Positions 1 through 7,929 of a DNA stretch of 64,000 nucleotides are shown here, piece by piece. How positions within the stretch are numbered: position 1 is the stretch's first letter; each line of letters begins with the position of its first letter. The translations under genes and the position numbers were made by a program. The notes under the pieces were generated by a model, which saw only the letters and a program-made list of their open reading frames with translations, was not told where the DNA came from and ran no database searches. The stretch comes from a bacterium (GTDB taxonomy: Bacteria; RBG-13-66-14): the NCBI GenBank assembly GCA_035528375.1, contig DATKYS010000132.1, positions 4,901 to 68,900 of the forward strand, in the 5' to 3' direction.

Positions 1-978
1 CCGCAGGACGTTGCCGATGTCGGCGTCCTTCAGGTCCATGGATATGCGCTTGCCCGAGGGGATGGTGCCTCCCCCGCTCGAGCCGCCGTAGCCCGTCTCG
101 GCGGTGTAGGTCTCGGTGGTGTGGTAGGAGGTGGAGCCGACGCCCGACTCGGCGACCTCGGCGGTGACGTAGGTCTCCACGCGCTCCAGGTCCACGCTGG
201 AGGTGTAGCCGTAGCTCAGGCCGGCGAAGGGATCGGTCTCCTCGGTGATGACGTCCAGGTAGAGGGCGTTGCCCCGGCGGGTGATGAGGTAGGGGTAGTC
301 GCCGGTGGTCTGGGTGACGACGCGGACGATGCGCTGGGGGGTGGTGGAGTACTGTGTGGCGCTGACCTTGACCAATCCGCCCCGGTCCAGGTAGAGGGTC
401 GGCTGGTCGAGGTCCACCCGGGCGCCGATCAGGTCCAGCACGAAGGTCCGCGGCGATACGGTCTTAGAGAAATCGAACTTCAGCGGCGCGTCGGCGGTAA
501 TCTCTATCCGGGTCTTGCCGATGAGCTCGCGCACCTCGATGTCGCCGACCGCGGCTATCTCCGCCGTAATCCGCTCCTCGGGCCGTCCCCCGGGCGGGGC
601 GGGGAAGCGGACCTCGATGGTGTTGCCCTCCTTCGTCAGGTAGTAGGGTTCGAACCGGGTCAGATCAATGACCACGCGGACTATCTTGGAGGGTATCTCC
701 GAGTACTGGCTGGAGCGGATGCGCTGTATGTTATGGCCGGTCTCGACCTTGACCAGGGGGTCGCACTGGTGGACCGAGTTCTTGATGTCCACGATGACCC
801 GGGGCGGGTCCTCCAGGGAGAAGACGTCGTAAACCAGGGAGGCGTCGCCGGTGATGGTGACTATCTCGTCGCCGCCGGCGTCGGTGGAGAACTCGACGGA
901 GGATACGCGGGGCGCCTGGGCGAGGGCGATCGTCGCCGACAGGAAAACGATGAGCAATAACGGGGGTCTGACTCTCAC
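1..978 (-). CDS. pilQ: Type IV pilus secretin PilQ, N-terminal part (cut by window edge)
   Basis: Reading the minus strand from a GTG at 978 gives 326 codons with no stop before the window edge, so the C-terminal secretin part lies outside. Residues 1-21 look like a signal peptide ending LAQA. Two AMIN-type repeats follow (about 25-125 and 135-245; PPRVIVDI in the first, PRTFVLDL in the second), then a Gly/Ser/Thr linker and ISMDLKDADIGNVLR, the start of a secretin/TonB short N-terminal (STN) domain. AMIN repeats bind peptidoglycan and sit before the secretin pore in PilQ, the outer-membrane channel for type IV pili. No pil genes precede it here; lptE and rdgB lie upstream. Other AMIN-secretins are possible but PilQ fits best. 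Confidence 0.82.
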   Translation of the reverse strand, partial: MRVRPPLLLIVFLSATIALAQAPRVSSVEFSTDAGGDEIVTITGDASLVYDVFSLEDPPRVIVDIKNSVHQCDPLVKVETGHNIQRIRSSQYSEIPSKIVRVVIDLTRFEPYYLTKEGNTIEVRFPAPPGGRPEERITAEIAAVGDIEVRELIGKTRIEITADAPLKFDFSKTVSPRTFVLDLIGARVDLDQPTLYLDRGGLVKVSATQYSTTPQRIVRVVTQTTGDYPYLITRRGNALYLDVITEETDPFAGLSYGYTSSVDLERVETYVTAEVAESGVGSTSYHTTETYTAETGYGGSSGGGTIPSGKRISMDLKDADIGNVLR

Positions 979-1120
979 GGCCACTTCCCGTTCGGGGCGG
1001 GTATTCTTCCCCTGAAGTATAGCAGAAATCGAGGGTGATGCAAGGGTGTGCAACCCCTTCTGACTGACCGCCCCCCGCCGGACGGCGCTTCGATCATACG
1101 GACGGGGCGCGTTTTACCGG

Positions 1121-1618
1121 TCACCAGCCCTCGACGATGCGGTCCACGACACGCTGGGCCAGGAGGTTGACCGACTCGGTGTAGGCCTCCGCCTCGGTCC
1201 CGCTCCCCGCGCCGGTCTCGACGTCGTAGTACGTCACGCGCTCGGAGAGGGAGGTGTCCCGCCAGAGGTCGCGTTTGGCGTCCAGGTCCCGGAAGACCAC
1301 CTCGAGCTCCACGGTGAGCTCGCGTTTTTTCACCGCCTCCTCCACGTCGTAGGCCACGGCGCGGGTGACGTAGCTGGTGATGGTGACCAGGAGGAGGGAG
1401 TCGGCGCGCGCCTCGGGGGCCACGGTCAGGGGCGAGTTGACCAGGAGTTCCTCGATGATGGCGGCGGTGAGCTCCTGCTCGATGCCGTACTCGAATGTGG
1501 CGTTGGCGACGGTGGGCACCGCCACCGACTCGATTCCCGGCGGCAGGTTGGGGCTGAAGGTGTAGCGGCAGCCCGCGGTAAGGACCAGCGCCACGAGTGG
1601 AGCGACGATTCTCCTCAC
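1121..1618 (-). CDS. LptE-like LPS-assembly lipoprotein
   Basis: 165 residues with a lipoprotein signal (L-T-A-G-C, acylated Cys17) followed by R-Y-T-F, like the GCGYxF start typical of LptE. The body has the family's pattern: IESVAVPTVANATFEYGIEQELTAAI, then a beta-rich core and a C-terminal helix (NLLAQRVVDRIVEGW). LptE plugs the LptD barrel that inserts lipopolysaccharide in the outer membrane. The GTG start overlaps the rdgB stop in a GTGA, so the two are translationally coupled. LptE is short and poorly conserved, so the assignment rests on lipobox, length and the N-terminal pattern. Confidence 0.68.
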   Translation of the reverse strand: MRRIVAPLVALVLTAGCRYTFSPNLPPGIESVAVPTVANATFEYGIEQELTAAIIEELLVNSPLTVAPEARADSLLLVTITSYVTRAVAYDVEEAVKKRELTVELEVVFRDLDAKRDLWRDTSLSERVTYYDVETGAGSGTEAEAYTESVNLLAQRVVDRIVEGW

Positions 1619-2280
1619 GGCCGTTCCTCTTTCAGGAAGTCCACGAGCCGCTTCAGCGCTCGGCCGCGGTGGCTGACGGCGTGCTTGGCCTCCGGGGAAT
1701 GTTGGGCGAAGGTAAGCTCCGACCCCTCGGGGATGAAGAGGGGGTCGTAACCGAATCCCCCGTCGCCTACCGGCCGGTCCCCGATCCGCCCCTCCACCTT
1801 CCCCACGGCGGCCAGGAGAACCTCCCCCGCCGGAGTGACCAGGGCGACGGCGCAGGTGTAGCGGGCGATGCGGTCGGAGAATCCCTCGAGCTCGGCGAGG
1901 AGCCGCACGTTGTTGAGCGAATCCGCGGGGACGTCCGTCGCCGTCAGCGGACGGCCTCCGGGGTATTCTGGATAAATGCCGCGAAGCATTTCGGCGTCGA
2001 GGGCGTGGTACCGGGCGGAGAAGATACCCGGCGCGCCGCCCAGGGTGTCCACGGACAGCCCCGAGTCCTCGCCCAGCCCCAGGTCGCCGAACCTCTCGGC
2101 TACGGCGGTGGCCTTGAGGACGGCGTTTTCGGTGAAGCTCCGGCCGGTCTCGGCAATCTCGAGGGTGCCCGCGGGGTCGAGCTCCAGGAGGGAGACCGGG
2201 TGGTACCCCTCGGTTCCGAGGATGTCCCGGAGCTCGCGGAGCTTGTCGGGGTTTCGGCTGGCGATCAGGATGCGGCTCAT
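1615..2280 (-). CDS. rdgB: XTP/dITP pyrophosphatase (HAM1/RdgB family)
   Basis: 221 residues, the usual family length. It begins MSRILIASRNPDKLRELRDIL (substrate-binding S-x-N-x-x-K), then has GLGEDSGLSVDTLGGAPGIFSARY and GDRPVGDGGFGYDPLF, the signature blocks of RdgB, and ends with a S-H-R-G-R-A-L-K motif. It hydrolyses deaminated purine triphosphates (ITP, dITP, XTP) to monophosphates, keeping them out of DNA and RNA. It is first in a minus-strand unit with the LptE-like gene, which it overlaps by 4 bases. An AT-rich divergent promoter region separates it from the DUF2089 operon. Confidence 0.93.
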   Translation of the reverse strand: MSRILIASRNPDKLRELRDILGTEGYHPVSLLELDPAGTLEIAETGRSFTENAVLKATAVAERFGDLGLGEDSGLSVDTLGGAPGIFSARYHALDAEMLRGIYPEYPGGRPLTATDVPADSLNNVRLLAELEGFSDRIARYTCAVALVTPAGEVLLAAVGKVEGRIGDRPVGDGGFGYDPLFIPEGSELTFAQHSPEAKHAVSHRGRALKRLVDFLKEERP

Positions 2281-2325
2281 GGTTTAAAATAATTCATGCG
2301 TTTATTAATTAAATTAATTTTGCAC

Positions 2326-2354
2326 TTGACATTATAAATGTTTCTCGCTACACT
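2326..2354 (+). promoter_or_regulatory. Sigma-70-type promoter of the DUF2089 operon
   Basis: TTGACA at 2326-2331 and TACACT at 2349-2354 with a 17-base spacer, in an AT-rich stretch unlike its surroundings. Expected transcription start is near 2361, leaving about a 97-base leader before the ATG at 2458. This excludes the in-frame start at 2338. Confidence 0.75.
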
Positions 2355-2457
2355 TTCTCTCGGACCGGGTGAACGCGCAAAGAAGAAGTCGCCAACCTGG
2401 ACATTTTACCAGACGCACGGGATCCGTACTGAGCCAAAATCGTCCGAGGAGCCGAAA

Positions 2458-2859
2458 ATGCCCTATCCCATACCCGGCCACTGCCCCGTCTGCGGCAAGG
2501 AGTTCAACGTCACCGAGCTCCTCTGCAAGAGCTGCCGCGCCACTCTGCGCGGTGACTTCACCCTCTGCGATTTCTGCCGCCTGAGCTCTGAACAGCGCGC
2601 CTTCCTGAAGCACTTCGTCGCCGTCGGCGGGAGCATCAAGGACATGGAGGGCATCCTGGGCATCAGCTACCCCACGGTGAAAAAGCGGCTGGCCGAGCTG
2701 GCCGACATCCTGGGCGTGGGGCACCGATTCCCCCGACCGGACCCCAAACGGGCGGCCGCCGAGAGGCTCAGGTTGCTGGAGATGCTGGCGGCCGGCGAGA
2801 TGACGGCCGACGAGGTTTCCAAACGGTTCGAGGAGATGAACGAAGAGGAGGAACGATGA
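2458..2859 (+). CDS. DUF2089 family zinc-ribbon/HTH putative regulator
   Basis: 133 residues. The N-terminus has CPVC and CKSC pairs (a zinc ribbon) and a third pair, CDFC; then S-S-E-Q-R-A-F-L-K-H-F and an HTH-like segment GGSIKDMEGILGISYPTVKKRL, the hallmark of DUF2089. The C-terminal tail (ERLRLLEMLAAGEMTADEV) is a SHOCT-like helix pair similar to the N-termini of the next two genes. The ATG at 2458 follows GAGGAG by 7 bases and begins at the conserved MPYPIPGHCPVCG. The stop overlaps the next ATG (ATGA). Probably a DNA-binding sensor of envelope or metal state; the target is unknown. Confidence 0.85.
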   Translation: MPYPIPGHCPVCGKEFNVTELLCKSCRATLRGDFTLCDFCRLSSEQRAFLKHFVAVGGSIKDMEGILGISYPTVKKRLAELADILGVGHRFPRPDPKRAAAERLRLLEMLAAGEMTADEVSKRFEEMNEEEER

Positions 2860-3236
2860 CCGCCGAGGAGAGAAAGAAAATACTGGAGATGGTGGCCGAC
2901 GGGACCGTCACCACCGACGAGGCCGAACGGCTGTTCACCGCCGCCGGACCCGACGACGACACACCGAGGATCGTCCGGGCCGACAACAAGTTCCTGATCA
3001 TCAAGGTTCATCAGGGCGACAAGACCAACGTAAACGTGCGCGTACCGCTCGCCCTGGCCCGGCTGGCCAAGATGTTCATCCCCAAGGACATCGAGGTCAA
3101 CGGCAAGCCGCTCAACGTTGACATGGACCAGATCATCAACCTCGTGGAGTCCGAGGTCGAGGGCAACATCGTCGAGGTGCACCAGGAGGACGACGACTCC
3201 GGCGAGATTACCGACGTGGAAATTTATCTCGAATAA
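2856..3236 (+). CDS. SHOCT-like domain protein, first paralogue
   Basis: 126 residues. An N-terminal SHOCT-like helix pair (EERKKILEMVADGTVTTDEAERLF) is followed by a beta domain NKFLIIKVHQGDKTNVNVRVPLALA and an acidic C-terminus ending VEIYLE. Such proteins accompany DUF2089 regulators and resemble the N-terminal parts of YvlB/LiaX-type envelope-stress proteins. No signal peptide or membrane segment, so it is likely cytoplasmic. Coupled to the DUF2089 gene by a 4-base overlap. The exact biochemical role is unknown. Confidence 0.78.
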   Translation: MTAEERKKILEMVADGTVTTDEAERLFTAAGPDDDTPRIVRADNKFLIIKVHQGDKTNVNVRVPLALARLAKMFIPKDIEVNGKPLNVDMDQIINLVESEVEGNIVEVHQEDDDSGEITDVEIYLE

Positions 3237-3256
3237 CGGCACTACGGGAGGCAGAG

Positions 3257-3619
3257 ATGAAGTCCGAGGAGAGGCGCGAGGTGCTGGATCGGGTGGTAGG
3301 TGGCGAGCTCTCCGCCGAGGAGGCGGACCGGCTCCTCGTCGGGGACGTCCCCGCCGTGGCCGGGCGGAACAGGTTCCTCATGATCAAGGTCCGCCAGGGG
3401 GACAAAACCAACGTGGACGTCCGCCTGCCCATCGGTCTGGCGAAAATTGCGAAGTTGTTCGTGCCCAAGCGGATAGACGTGAACGGCGAATCGGTGGACT
3501 TCGATTTCGACGAAATCATCCGGGTCGTCGAGAGCGAGGTGACGGGGAACATCGTCGAGGTGCACCAGGTGGACGACGAGACCGGCGAGGTCACCGACGT
3601 GAGCATCTATCTCGAATAG
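3257..3619 (+). CDS. SHOCT-like domain protein, second paralogue
   Basis: 120 residues, clearly a tandem duplicate of the preceding gene: shared blocks include IKV-QGDKTNV, V-GNIVEVHQ-DD and the ending SIYLE/EIYLE. It again has an N-terminal EERREVLDRVVGGELSAEEADRLL helix pair. A good ribosome site (GGGAGG) lies 7-8 bases before the ATG; the 20-base gap from the first copy indicates the same operon. The retained pair may form a heteromer. Function unknown. Confidence 0.78.
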   Translation: MKSEERREVLDRVVGGELSAEEADRLLVGDVPAVAGRNRFLMIKVRQGDKTNVDVRLPIGLAKIAKLFVPKRIDVNGESVDFDFDEIIRVVESEVTGNIVEVHQVDDETGEVTDVSIYLE

Positions 3620-3656
3620 AGCCTTGTGTCCATGTGTCCGCGACGACGAAATTAGG

Positions 3657-3676
3657 CAAGGGGCTTAAGCCCCTTG
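3657..3676. repeat. 20-bp perfect palindrome, intergenic repeat copy 1
   Basis: CAAGGGGCTTAAGCCCCTTG is self-complementary over its whole length. Near-identical copies occur at 16886-16903 (shorter), 52205-52224 and 61968-61987, always between genes. Here it lies between the convergent second SHOCT-like gene and the CAP-domain gene, where it could act as a bidirectional transcription stop or a REP-like element. Confidence 0.7.
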
Positions 3677-3743
3677 TCTTGTTGGGTTCCGACCCGCCTT
3701 TTTCCGCCCCCGCCTCGGGAGCCGCTCGATGGACGGCGCCCGG

Positions 3744-4547
3744 CTAATGGGCGCCGTTGATGAGTAGCGCACGCTCCACCGGCTGGTTCGTGTCCACGTT
3801 GAACTGGTTGAAGATGTCCTTCGAGCCGAACTCCTCGGGGCCGATTCCCAGCTTGAGCGTGTAGGTTCCCGTCTCCTGCCTGAGCTTGATCACCGTGGCG
3901 AAGAAGCCGTCGGGGTCGGGGGTTATCGGGGCGAATTCCTGGGCGGAACCGCGGACGAAACAGCCGGGCCAGCCGTCGGCCAGGAGCCAGCCGGTCAGCT
4001 TCACGTTGTAGAAGGCGCCGTCGGAGACGATGGATATCGGGTTCAGCTCGATGCGCTTCGAGGTGAACACCTCCGTGACGTGGATTCCCTCCAGGTCCCC
4101 CCGGGAGCTGTGCACGATTCCGATGCCCACCCGGTTGAAATCTGGGTCGAGGATGTTCGCCCGGTGGGGCGGCGAATCCATCAGGCCCTCGAAGGTGGAC
4201 CGGGTGAGGGTCGCCCAGTCGTAGGGCCCGCTGCGGTAATCGGCCCCGATGTTCTCCCCGACCCAGACCTCCGTCAGCCCCGCGTTGGCCACGCGTTGGG
4301 GAACCGTCTCGCTCCCCGAAACCGGCGACTCGTGGCTGAAGTAGCCCAGGGTAACCATCTCCCAGGAGTGCTGTCGGGCGACCTGGGTGAAGGCGGGGTC
4401 CATGGCGAGGGGGGCCACGCCATCCTCGGCGCGGGCGGCGTTGACGAGCTCCAGCATGAGCTCCTCCGCCTCCGCCTCGCCGGTGAAGGCGGCGGCACCG
4501 ACCGCCGGGAGCAGGCAGAATATGATTGCGAAGAGCCCTTTGGGCAC
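3744..4547 (-). CDS. Secreted CAP-domain (SCP/PR1-like) protein
   Basis: 267 residues from a GTG. Signal peptide at about 1-20 (IIFCLLPAVGAAA). Residues 27-155 form a CAP domain: LMLELVNAARAEDGVAPLAMDPAF, ARQHSWEM, YFSHESP, ERVANAGL-like QRVANAGLTEVWVGENIG, MDSPPHRANILDPDFNRVGIG. The first (YFSH) and second (PPHR) His of the CAP cavity are present. The C-terminal 105 residues are a beta-rich domain I do not recognise. Bacterial CAP proteins are extracellular or periplasmic, and most have no known substrate. Convergent with the SHOCT-like operon, single-gene unit. Confidence 0.87.
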   Translation of the reverse strand: MPKGLFAIIFCLLPAVGAAAFTGEAEAEELMLELVNAARAEDGVAPLAMDPAFTQVARQHSWEMVTLGYFSHESPVSGSETVPQRVANAGLTEVWVGENIGADYRSGPYDWATLTRSTFEGLMDSPPHRANILDPDFNRVGIGIVHSSRGDLEGIHVTEVFTSKRIELNPISIVSDGAFYNVKLTGWLLADGWPGCFVRGSAQEFAPITPDPDGFFATVIKLRQETGTYTLKLGIGPEEFGSKDIFNQFNVDTNQPVERALLINGAH

Positions 4548-4670
4548 GGTTCAGCCGCCTTTCCGCCACCAATTATAGCGGCAAGAGCCCGCAGTTATCC
4601 AGGTTTTGCCGCTTGGCCGGCGGGTTCCCCCTGTGTTACCGTAGCCCCGTTCGAACCACCGGGAGGGTTT

Positions 4671-5132
4671 ATGAGAAGGGTTCCTCTAGTTTTGATTACC
4701 CTCGTTTTCCTGGCCTCCTGCGGCGGCAAGCCGCCCCGGGAGGAGTACGTTCAGGACCCGCGGTCCACCGCTGCCGAGACCCCCGACGTCACCGAGCCCC
4801 TGGGGTTCCCCGCCGGCGATCCGACCGCGGCGGTGGAAGCCTTTCTCCTGGCCGCCAAGCTCGGTCAGGACGAGAAGCTCGGGGAGATGCTCTACCCGCC
4901 CGGGGTGGGTGAGGAGGGCGCCGGGCTGGGTGAGAAGCTTAAAAACCTCGATGGCGCGGGAATCACCAATTGGGGCGAGGTCACCGTGGGCGCGGAGCGC
5001 CCGGGCGAGGGGGAGGTGCTGGAGAGCCGGGAGGTTACGGCGCGGGTACACCGGGGTGAGTCGTCGCGGGTCTGGCGCTTCACCGTGGTGCGCACGAACG
5101 CGGGCTGGTACATCCGGGATTTTGAGGACTGA
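4671..5132 (+). CDS. Small lipoprotein, NTF2-like fold possible
   Basis: 153 residues. Lipobox L-A-S-C with Cys17, then an acidic low-complexity stretch to about 45. The remainder (PTAAVEAFLLAAKLGQDEKLGEML ... VWRFTVVRTNAGWYIRDFED) has the helix-then-beta layout and the terminal W-x-I-x-D motif of DUF4878/NTF2-like lipoproteins. The ATG at 4671 follows GGGAGGG. Convergent with holA, with only 3 bases between the stops. Function unknown; envelope location expected. Confidence 0.7.
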   Translation: MRRVPLVLITLVFLASCGGKPPREEYVQDPRSTAAETPDVTEPLGFPAGDPTAAVEAFLLAAKLGQDEKLGEMLYPPGVGEEGAGLGEKLKNLDGAGITNWGEVTVGAERPGEGEVLESREVTARVHRGESSRVWRFTVVRTNAGWYIRDFED

Positions 5133-5135
5133 GCC

Positions 5136-6143
5136 TCACGCCCCGGTGAGCTCCTCCAGGAATGCGGGCCAGCCGCCCCGCCCCTTCGCGGCCAGGGCGT
5201 GGACGAGCTCGAGGAAGGCGGTCTCGATGGCCGGCAGTCCGCGTTTCACCGCCGCATCGAAGCCCAGCAGCGCCGACTGCGCCTCCCACAGCTCGCGGGG
5301 CGTGTGCCGTCCGGCCGCCCGCCGGTAACCGTCGAGGAAGTAGGGAGTCACCCCCGCCAGACGCGCCAGCTCGCCTTTTTCGAGGTCGCGCCGCGAGTGG
5401 AAACGGATGAGCTGTAAAATCCGGTAGTGACGCGCCAGGAGGCCGACGAGGCGGGGCATCTCGGCCGGGTCGGCCAGGGATCGGGCGGCCATGAGGCAGG
5501 CCTCGGCCTCCCGACCCGCGGTGACCAGGTCGCACAGACGGAAGGGATCGAAACCCGGCGCCGTGCCGACCGCCTGGGCCACCTGCTCCGCGGTGAGCGT
5601 GCCCCCCTTCTCCACGAGGAGGGACAGGCTCTCGCAGGCGTTCTCCAGGGTGTCCAGGTTCCCGGCGACGGCCAGGATAAGCTCCAGCGCCGGGGGGGCG
5701 GCCTTGACACCGCGCTCGTCGAGGAAGTGGAGGGCGGCCTTGCGCAGGTCGGCCTCTTTCAACGGCTCGCACTCGACGGTGGAGTCCTGCAATTCCTTCG
5801 ACAGGCGGGTGCGCCGGTCCAGCCGTTCCAGCACCACCGCCAGGTGGTTGGGCGGTCTGACATTAGGGAGAAGTTTGAGTACCGTCTCCACCAGCTCCGC
5901 CGGGAGGGTGTCCCCCTCGATGACGGCGAGGCGTGCGGCGCCGAAAAGGGGCAGCGTCTGAACGGCGTCGGCGAGCTCGCCGGGCGCCACGTCGGTGCCG
6001 TACCGCTCCAGGTCGGCTCCCGCCCCCAGGGTGTCGCGCAGCGCTGCCAGGGCCCTCCTCCGCAGCCCCGCCTCCGGACCGGCGATGAGGGCCACGGCGG
6101 GCGGCTCTTTTCCCAAAACACTGCGCCAACGTGTAAGGTTCAC
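5136..6143 (-). CDS. holA: DNA polymerase III delta subunit
   Basis: 335 residues, normal HolA length. The N-terminus has ALIAGPEAGLRRRALAALRDTL (the degenerate Walker-like region of delta), followed by LFGAARLAVIEGDTLP and LAVVLERLDRRTRLSKEL. The middle has FLDERGVKAAPPALELILAVAGNLDTLENACESL, and the C-terminus LARHYRILQLIRF and GFDAAVKRGLPAIETAFLELVHAL. Delta opens the beta sliding clamp within the clamp loader. Starts at a GTG; divergent from the barrel gene at 6233. Confidence 0.88.
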   Translation of the reverse strand: MNLTRWRSVLGKEPPAVALIAGPEAGLRRRALAALRDTLGAGADLERYGTDVAPGELADAVQTLPLFGAARLAVIEGDTLPAELVETVLKLLPNVRPPNHLAVVLERLDRRTRLSKELQDSTVECEPLKEADLRKAALHFLDERGVKAAPPALELILAVAGNLDTLENACESLSLLVEKGGTLTAEQVAQAVGTAPGFDPFRLCDLVTAGREAEACLMAARSLADPAEMPRLVGLLARHYRILQLIRFHSRRDLEKGELARLAGVTPYFLDGYRRAAGRHTPRELWEAQSALLGFDAAVKRGLPAIETAFLELVHALAAKGRGGWPAFLEELTGA

Positions 6144-6196
6144 GCCCCAAGGATACCCGGCTCCGCCCTTTGTATCAAGGGCCGAATTGGCGTCTA

Positions 6197-6225
6197 TTGT
6201 CTTAGGCCGCCCCAGGCCGTATAAT
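6197..6225 (+). promoter_or_regulatory. Strong sigma-70-type promoter, probably leaderless transcript
   Basis: TTGTCT (6197-6202), 17-base spacer, TATAAT (6220-6225). The transcription start is expected near 6232, and the coding frame begins with GTG at 6233, leaving no room for a ribosome site. Confidence 0.72.
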
Positions 6226-6232
6226 CACCACC

Positions 6233-7300
6233 GTGAGATTATTCGCGACCCTCCTGGTGCTTCTGGCGCTCCTCGCCGTCTCCTCCGGTGCGACGGAGGC
6301 CTACTACCGCACCCTTTCAAATTTAAACTGCCGTCCCCTGGCGATGGGCGGCGCCTTTCTGGCCGTACCCTGCGAGTTCGAGGCGGCGCTCTACAACCCG
6401 GCCGGCTTCGTCCACGGGGAGGGGTTCGGCGGGGTGCTGAACCTGGGCCTCACCATGTACTGGCTCTGCCGCGGATTCGGGGAGGAGGCCCGAATGCAGG
6501 ACGTGGAGCTCGGCGGCTCTCCGGGCTCCGATTTCGCCACCCTCGCCCTCTCCACCCTGGTGGGCGCCAAAGCGCTCAGCTACTCCGTCGGTGGATTCTA
6601 CGCCTTCTGCAACCTCTGGGAGGAGAGCCTCGCCGATCCGGCGACCTTCGATGACCCCCATTTCTTCCACGTCAAGGGGCTCTGGGCCGATCGCACCAAC
6701 ACCCTCGGGGCGGGATACCGCTTCCCCGAGGGGGTCACGCTGGCCGTGAGCGGGAGCTACTACTCCCGCGAGTACCCGGTGGTGCGTGAGGGTGGGGCTC
6801 TCGATGAAGTCGTTGACTGGGAGCGCAGGAGCGGCTACGGCTTTACCGTGGGCGCCACCTGGGAGTTCATCCCCCGCGCCTACGTGGCCGCCACCTATGT
6901 GGACCTCCCCGATAATCTCCCCGGCTGTCGGGCCAACCTGGAGGGCCTGGGCGACGAGACCATCAACGTCGGCGCCGCGTGGTTCCCCTTTCCCGACGTC
7001 GTCTTCTCCCTGGACGTACGCAACCTGGTCAACAGCCGGGCCGAGGCCTTCCGCGAGGTAAGGGTCGGGCTGGATCAGCGTCTGCTGCCCCACCTGACCT
7101 TCCGGGCCGGTTACGCCTACACGGGTGAGGAGGAGCACCTGTGGAGCCTCGGGTTGGGGGTGGGTGACGGCAGCCTGGGCGCCGCGGGCGGCATCCAGAC
7201 GAACCTGGCCCAGAGCAACTACATCCTCAACTACACGTTTCTGAAGAACCAGACCGCCGACCAGATTTACCACCTCCTGAGCTTCGTCGTGACGTTCTAG
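6233..7300 (+). CDS. Outer-membrane beta-barrel protein, PorV/PorQ-like
   Basis: 355 residues, signal peptide 1-20 (LLVLLALLAVSSGA). The mature start RPLAMGGAFLAVPCEFEAALYNPAGF matches the A-x-G-GAF-AV-x-x-x-x-A-x-x-NPAG motif of PorV/PorQ and related FadL-like barrels. The rest alternates aromatic and polar strands (YVAATYVDLPDNL, VVFSLDVRNLVNS, LTFRAGYAYTGEEE) and ends on the aromatic FVVTF. PorV carries T9SS cargo to surface-modification sites; with an SprA homologue and a T9SS cargo in the same window, a T9SS role is plausible. A general lipid or solute channel is the alternative. Probably translated from a leaderless mRNA. Confidence 0.7.
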   Translation: MRLFATLLVLLALLAVSSGATEAYYRTLSNLNCRPLAMGGAFLAVPCEFEAALYNPAGFVHGEGFGGVLNLGLTMYWLCRGFGEEARMQDVELGGSPGSDFATLALSTLVGAKALSYSVGGFYAFCNLWEESLADPATFDDPHFFHVKGLWADRTNTLGAGYRFPEGVTLAVSGSYYSREYPVVREGGALDEVVDWERRSGYGFTVGATWEFIPRAYVAATYVDLPDNLPGCRANLEGLGDETINVGAAWFPFPDVVFSLDVRNLVNSRAEAFREVRVGLDQRLLPHLTFRAGYAYTGEEEHLWSLGLGVGDGSLGAAGGIQTNLAQSNYILNYTFLKNQTADQIYHLLSFVVTF

Positions 7301-7313
7301 CCCGCGGGCTCCC

Positions 7314-7342
7314 TTGACACAACGGTTTAACGGGAATACCAT
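7314..7342 (+). promoter_or_regulatory. Sigma-70-type promoter for the DUF1318 gene
   Basis: TTGACA (7314-7319), 17-base spacer, TACCAT (7337-7342). Expected start near 7349, at or within a few bases of the first codon (GTG 7348 or ATG 7354), again suggesting a leaderless or near-leaderless message. Confidence 0.6.
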
Positions 7343-7353
7343 CCACGGTGGAA

Positions 7354-7929
7354 ATGGGTGCCGCCGCAAAAGCCCTGATTCCGCTTCCCGCGCTCCTCCT
7401 GCTCGGCTCCCTGGGCTGCGTTCAGGCCCAGTTCAACGTCGAGCTGGTGGACGCCAAGACGATGTTGGAAAACCAGGTTCTGGGCAGCTACGCCGAGCTG
7501 GGGGAAGACGTGTGGATGGTTTCCAACGTCCGTGCGACCGGGGAGCTCATCTACGGCTACGAGCCCCTGATATTCGAGGGTGAGCTGGACCCGGAGAAGG
7601 CCGCCGCCCTGACCGCGCTCCTGGACACGCTCTACACCGCCGATGAGGTCACCCGCCTGAAGGCGACCGGGCTCATCGGGGAGACCGCCGGGGGCTACCT
7701 GGCGGTGACCCCCGCCGGCGAGGGGGGCGTCTACGCCGAGGAGATCGTCGGACGCGAGAACAACAACCGGGGCCTCGTATACGACCGGCTGGCGGTCACC
7801 ACGCCGGAGCTGGCCCGTTTCCCCGACCCCCGGGCCGAGGTGGAGAAAGTCTTCGCCCGCTACTACCGGGAGAAACTCGCCCCGGGGATGTACTACCTCG
7901 ACGAAGCGGGCAACTGGTTGCAGCTCTGA
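7354..7929 (+). CDS. DUF1318 (YdbL-like) lipoprotein
   Basis: 191 residues from ATG 7354; an in-frame GTG at 7348 is the alternative. Lipobox L-G-S-L-G-C puts the acylated Cys at residue 22. The family signature follows directly: FNVELVDAKTMLENQVLGSYAELGEDVWMVSNVRA; the second half keeps LKATGLIGETAGGYLAV and GRENNNRGLVYDRL. DUF1318 proteins are small periplasmic or lipid-anchored proteins of unknown role, often near other envelope proteins. I chose the ATG because the predicted transcription start lies at about 7349. Confidence 0.8.
   Translation: MGAAAKALIPLPALLLLGSLGCVQAQFNVELVDAKTMLENQVLGSYAELGEDVWMVSNVRATGELIYGYEPLIFEGELDPEKAAALTALLDTLYTADEVTRLKATGLIGETAGGYLAVTPAGEGGVYAEEIVGRENNNRGLVYDRLAVTTPELARFPDPRAEVEKVFARYYREKLAPGMYYLDEAGNWLQL

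Noticed and set aside
121-960. Long plus-strand frame opposite pilQ
   Set aside because: The minus strand of the same bases encodes clear AMIN repeats; the plus frame is low-complexity Gly/Val/Asp, typical of the antisense of GC-rich genes.
2338-2457. Extended N-terminus of the DUF2089 gene
   Set aside because: It would start inside the promoter; the ATG at 2458 has a good ribosome site and the family's N-terminal motif.
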